A stretch of 33,463 nt of DNA from Microcaldota archaeon (GTDB lineage: Archaea > Micrarchaeota > Micrarchaeia > Micrarchaeales > Micrarchaeaceae): NCBI GenBank assembly GCA_021834865.1, contig JAKBRD010000006.1:1-33463 (forward strand), in the 5' to 3' direction. Below, piece after piece: positions 30,471 to 33,463 of the stretch. Each line of letters begins with the position of its first letter. Within the stretch, counting starts at the first letter, position 1. The notes below the pieces were generated by a model. It saw only the letters and a program-made list of their open reading frames with translations. It was not told the DNA's origin and made no database searches. The position numbers were made by a program, and so were the translations under genes.

Positions 30471-31274
30471 ATGAATATCAAAAAGGGCAAAGTGGAGAAA
30501 TATATAGACGATACCCTTGAATCCAAGGGTGCGATGCTTTTCAGCCTAATAGATCCGGTGGATTATAAAAGCTGGAAGGACGTCATAAACACTGCGAAGG
30601 CTGTCGACAAGGGCGGCGCAGACATACTGCTTATAGGCGGAAGCAGCGGAGTCCAAGGCTCAATGCTGGACGAAGTCACCAAGGCGGTAAAAGAATCAAT
30701 AAGCATACCAATAGTGCTGTTTCCGGGAAACGTTGCCACCATAACCAAATACGCAGATGCGATATACTTCCAATCGCTGCTCAACTCCCGCAATTCGTAC
30801 TGGCATGCACAGGTGCAGATGCTTGGCGCTCCTGTGATAAAAATGGCAGGAATAGAGCCCCTGCCAGTGGGCTACATACTCATAGCTCCCGGAGGCACAG
30901 CAGGCTGGGTTGGCGACGCCAACCTGGTGCCGCGCGAAAAGCCGAAAATAGCTGCGGCGCTGGCTCTTACCGGCCAATATCTAGGCAACAGGCTCATAGT
31001 GACCGATACGGGGTCCAATCCTCGCCTGCAGGGCGGAGGCCCAATATCCCACGAGATGATAAGAGCGGTAAAGTCTGCAATCGACGTGCCATATATTGTC
31101 GGAGGAGGCATAATATCAGAAAAGGAGCTAAGGCTTGCATACAGGAGCGGCGCCGATGTGGTCCAGATAGGCACAGCTTTCGAAGACCACAGTAACATGG
31201 CAATGGTGCTGAAAAAAGCAAAGCTCTTCGCCCGCGTCACAAAGGAGGAGGGCCTTAAGAAGGTTAAGAAATAA
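30471..31274 (+). CDS. Geranylgeranylglyceryl phosphate synthase
   Basis: A 267-aa TIM-barrel enzyme that makes the first ether bond of archaeal membrane lipids from sn-glycerol-1-phosphate and geranylgeranyl diphosphate. Family segments are FSLIDPVD, GGADILLIGGSSGVQG, PIVLFPGN, ADAIYFQSLLNSRNSYW, GYILIAPGGTAGWVGDAN, DTGSNPRLQGGGPI and VPYIVGGGI...GADVVQIGTAFED. These place it in the archaeal group II type. It is a strong sign that the host is an archaeon able to make at least part of its lipids. It lies 26 bp after the SDR gene and 15 bp before the NFACT gene. Confidence 0.95.
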   Translation: MNIKKGKVEKYIDDTLESKGAMLFSLIDPVDYKSWKDVINTAKAVDKGGADILLIGGSSGVQGSMLDEVTKAVKESISIPIVLFPGNVATITKYADAIYFQSLLNSRNSYWHAQVQMLGAPVIKMAGIEPLPVGYILIAPGGTAGWVGDANLVPREKPKIAAALALTGQYLGNRLIVTDTGSNPRLQGGGPISHEMIRAVKSAIDVPYIVGGGIISEKELRLAYRSGADVVQIGTAFEDHSNMAMVLKKAKLFARVTKEEGLKKVKK

Positions 31275-31289
31275 TTTCACCTGATTCAA

Positions 31290-32408
31290 ATGAGGGAGCC
31301 ATCAACCCTTGAGCTTGCAGCCATCGCTAGGGAGCTGGAATTCCTAAAAGGGTTCTATATAGAGAAATTTTACGAGTTTCCAGGCCCGCAGTTTAGGCTC
31401 AAGCTCAACAAATCCGGAGAAGGACAGCACAACCTTGTAATAGCCCCGGCAAGGTTCCTGGGCATTGCCAGCGTGCTGCAGCTGCAGGACCAGCCTACGA
31501 ATTTTTCACAGGCAGTCAGGAAGCGAATATCCAATTCCAAAATAACTGGAATATCGCTGATGAACGATGACAGGGTGCTCTGCATATCCATGGAGAAAGG
31601 CGAGCAGCCCCAGAGCTTAATAATAGAGATGTTCGGCAAGGGCAACGTCATAATTGCAGATTCGGAAATGAAAATAACACTCGCATATTCAAGGCACGAG
31701 TTTTCCGATAGGAAAATATTTCCTGGCGAAACGTACGCTGCGCCGAAAAATAAGCGCATAACTGTAAGCAACCTTTCAGATATAGGTATGCTGCAGGAGG
31801 CCATAACCTCTTCACCAAAGCCAAAAGAGAAAAACATAATGCAGGCGCTTTCATCTGTAATAAACATCGGCTCCCTATATGTAGAAGATGCCGTCATGCG
31901 CCTCGGCCTAGATCCTTCAGCTCCTTCGGATTCGCTCTCGGATTCAGATATTGCTGCAATATCAAAAAACATCGCCGCATATTCAGAGTATATAAGCTCG
32001 CCGAAGCCAAGGATCTACACCGAAAACGGGTTCATGATGGATTACGCTTTATGCGATATAAAGAAATACGAAGGCATGGAAATCGAGAGCTTTGAGCTTT
32101 CTTACGAAGCCTTGGAAAAATATTATCTTTCTCACAAGGAAAGCACGCAGCCCATAGAAAGCTCAAGGGCCAAGGAGCTGGAAGCAAGCATAAGGAAGCA
32201 GAAAGAAATAATAGAACAGAATGCTATTGAGATAAAGGAGCTAAAGGTAAAGGGAGATACTATATACAACAACATGCAGCTGATAAATTCAATAATAAAG
32301 ATGGCAAGGGAAATGAAGCGCTTCAATAAGGAGGACATCGAAGAGGCATTTGGCATAAAGGTAAAAGAGGTCAACCTAAAAGACAAGACAATCACTATTG
32401 AGCTTTGA
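31290..32408 (+). CDS. Short NFACT (NEMF/Rqc2-like) protein lacking the C-terminal domain
   Basis: A 372-aa protein whose first 270 residues look like the NFACT-N domain (fibronectin-binding/Rqc2 family): opening MREPSTLELAAIARELEF, KLNKSGEGQHNLVIAPARF, FSQAVRKRI, NDDRVLCISM, SLIIEMFGKGNVIIAD, FPGETYAAP, then HhH-like residues. It ends in a coiled coil (RAKELEASIRKQKEIIEQNA...). Usual archaeal NFACT proteins run to about 650 aa with the NFACT-R (DUF814) domain; this one stops at EVNLKDKTITIEL. Family members bind the 60S/50S subunit with tRNA in rescue of stalled ribosomes. Retention of the coiled coil suggests ribosome binding without the rest. Confidence 0.8.
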   Translation: MREPSTLELAAIARELEFLKGFYIEKFYEFPGPQFRLKLNKSGEGQHNLVIAPARFLGIASVLQLQDQPTNFSQAVRKRISNSKITGISLMNDDRVLCISMEKGEQPQSLIIEMFGKGNVIIADSEMKITLAYSRHEFSDRKIFPGETYAAPKNKRITVSNLSDIGMLQEAITSSPKPKEKNIMQALSSVINIGSLYVEDAVMRLGLDPSAPSDSLSDSDIAAISKNIAAYSEYISSPKPRIYTENGFMMDYALCDIKKYEGMEIESFELSYEALEKYYLSHKESTQPIESSRAKELEASIRKQKEIIEQNAIEIKELKVKGDTIYNNMQLINSIIKMAREMKRFNKEDIEEAFGIKVKEVNLKDKTITIEL

Positions 32409-32440
32409 AAACTTGGCTCAAGCATAAAACGTGTAATAAA

Positions 32441-33334
32441 ATGTTCAAAATAACCTTTTTGGGAACGTCTGGCTCTGCCCCGACAAAAGAAAGAGGGCTT
32501 TCGTCTGTAGCCCTGCAGCACGAGGGCACAGTCATGCTTTTCGACTGCGGGGAGGGCACGCAGAGGCAGATGCAGCTGTTCGGAGTCAACATATCAAAGG
32601 TAAAACACATATTCATAACGCATGCGCATGCGGATCACGTGCTCGGCCTGGCAGGGCTGCTCAGGACAATGTCGTTATACCACAGGCAGGAACCCTTGAC
32701 CGTATATTTTCCTGAAGGGCATCAGAACGTAATAGAAAGCCTGATAAAATTCGACAACGCAATAATAGGATTTGAGATAATGCTCAAGGCCGTAAAGTCC
32801 GGCACTGTGCTGCACGGCGAGGATTTCTCAGTAAAAGCGTTCAAGCTCAATCATTCGGTCACTTCATACGGGTACTCGTTCGCAGAAAAGGACAAGACAA
32901 AATTCATCGCAGAAAAGTGCAGGAAGCTTGGGATAAAAGGAGAGATGTTCAAGGAAATTAGCAAGAAGGGCCATGTCACTATAAAGGGCGAAAGGGTCTA
33001 TCTGAAAGACGTAACTGAACAAGAGCAGGGCAAGAAGTTCGTATACGCCACGGATACCAGGCCCCTGGCCAGCACGGCTAAGGCTGCACAGAATGCCGAC
33101 ATACTTGTGCACGAGACAACTTACGAAGACAAGCTATCAAAATTGGCAAAGGAGAGAAAGCACTCGACAAGTGCAGAAGCCGCGCAGATAGCCAAGAAAG
33201 CCAAAGTAGCAAAGCTAGTGCTCTATCACTTCAGCACCAGGTACAAGGATACGTCAATCCTTCTCAAGGAAGCAAAAACAATATTCCCAAATTCGGTTGC
33301 CGCATACGATGGCATGTCAATTACCGTAAAATAA
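32441..33334 (+). CDS. rnz: tRNase Z (RNase Z), tRNA 3'-end processing
   Basis: A 298-aa metallo-beta-lactamase nuclease that cuts the 3' trailer from tRNA precursors. MFKITFLGTSGSAPTKERG is the family N-terminus; HAHADH (residues 61-66) is the zinc motif; NHSVTSYGY, ATDTRP and the HETTYED plus KHSTSAEAA segments supply further ligands. The exosite region KGEMFKEISKKG is that of short-form RNase Z. The ATG at 32441 is preferred over an upstream TTG. It lies 32 bp after the NFACT gene and 57 bp before a tRNA-Val gene that, like tRNA-Phe here, lacks an encoded CCA and so needs this enzyme. Confidence 0.96.
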   Translation: MFKITFLGTSGSAPTKERGLSSVALQHEGTVMLFDCGEGTQRQMQLFGVNISKVKHIFITHAHADHVLGLAGLLRTMSLYHRQEPLTVYFPEGHQNVIESLIKFDNAIIGFEIMLKAVKSGTVLHGEDFSVKAFKLNHSVTSYGYSFAEKDKTKFIAEKCRKLGIKGEMFKEISKKGHVTIKGERVYLKDVTEQEQGKKFVYATDTRPLASTAKAAQNADILVHETTYEDKLSKLAKERKHSTSAEAAQIAKKAKVAKLVLYHFSTRYKDTSILLKEAKTIFPNSVAAYDGMSITVK

Positions 33335-33356
33335 GCAATTGCCGGCTAATGCGAAA

Positions 33357-33366
33357 ACTTATAATA
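33357..33366 (+). promoter_or_regulatory. TATA box of tRNA-Val
   Basis: ACTTATAATA, about 29 bp before the tRNA start at 33392. Confidence 0.6.
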
Positions 33367-33391
33367 GTTTCAAGCAAAATATCCACTGCAC

Positions 33392-33463
33392 GGGCCCGTA
33401 GTCGATTGGTAAGACGTCTCCCTGACACGGAGAAGACATGGAGTTCGATTCTCCACGGGCCCA
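33392..33463 (+). tRNA. tRNA-Val (anticodon GAC)
   Basis: Acceptor GGGCCCG/CGGGCCC, D arm GTC/GAC, anticodon stem TCTCC/GGAGA around CTGACAC, 5-nt variable loop, T arm TGGAG/CTCCA around TTCGATT, discriminator A. The window ends exactly at the discriminator base, so whether CCA is encoded cannot be seen. No intron. Confidence 0.96.

Noticed and set aside
31370..31972. Minus-strand open frame of 200 codons opposite the NFACT gene
   Set aside because: It is antisense to a clear coding region and has no promoter or homology.
1..33463. CRISPR array, transposon ends or prophage genes
   Set aside because: No regularly spaced repeats, transposase, integrase or phage structural genes were seen.

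Overview
The window looks like a piece of a small archaeal genome, most likely a DPANN archaeon of the Micrarchaeota/ARMAN type. The evidence is archaeal DnaG (TOPRIM), Hjc, a Hef-like helicase, Spt5 (NusG-like) next to ribosomal protein L11, a geranylgeranylglyceryl phosphate synthase, an NFACT/NEMF protein and tRNase Z. It also shows TATA-box promoters about 25-30 bp before inferred transcript starts, GGTGA-type ribosome binding sites, frequent GTG/TTG starts, strong use of ATA for Ile and AGG/AGA for Arg, and many lineage-restricted proteins. The lineage assignment is inference. No rRNA, CRISPR array, transposase or prophage was seen.

Layout. Positions 1-341 hold a partial minus-strand reading frame whose last part is a 127-bp exact copy of DNA at 2069-2195, possibly an assembly join. 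Positions 401-4591 are a minus-strand operon: a PadR-type regulator, an ABC ATPase, an ABC-2 permease and a secreted Ig-repeat (COG1361-like) protein, with AT-rich palindromes over the promoter. Positions 4725-9736 (minus) hold dnaG, hjc, a CPA-type cation/proton antiporter and a Hef-like helicase without nuclease domain. tRNA-Phe follows (9872-9943), then a 58-aa Cys-rich zinc protein and an AT-rich spacer. Positions 10608-15090 (plus) hold a B12-type radical SAM protein, adenine phosphoribosyltransferase, an unknown protein, and a DEAD-box helicase preceded by a possible three-way-junction RNA leader. A GT-C membrane glycosyltransferase (minus) and a lipoate-ligase-like protein (plus) diverge at 16.5 kb. 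A small 49-aa gene lies at 17578-17727. A DUF4382-like surface protein, thymidylate kinase and a PduO-type cobalamin adenosyltransferase follow, converging on scpB-scpA.

Positions 22024-25881 hold HtpX, a Trm5/Tyw2-like methyltransferase, spt5-rpl11 and a HhH-GPD DNA glycosylase. A 650-aa unknown helical protein and a 131-aa unknown protein converge at 27.9 kb. Positions 28535-33334 form a plus-strand run: a proline-dehydrogenase-like protein, an extended SDR, GGGP synthase, a short NFACT protein and RNase Z, ending at tRNA-Val.

Most genes are core information processing (replication, recombination, chromosome compaction, translation, tRNA maturation) plus archaeal lipid synthesis and a few cofactor genes (B12, lipoate). 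No clear defence or mobile system is visible. The most interesting material is regulatory and lineage-specific: the RNA leader before the DEAD-box gene, two hairpins that would cover ribosome binding sites (dnaG and the 49-aa gene), the PadR operator, and the orphan proteins. Start codons were chosen by Shine-Dalgarno and promoter position; all homology calls are from recognised motifs, not database searches.
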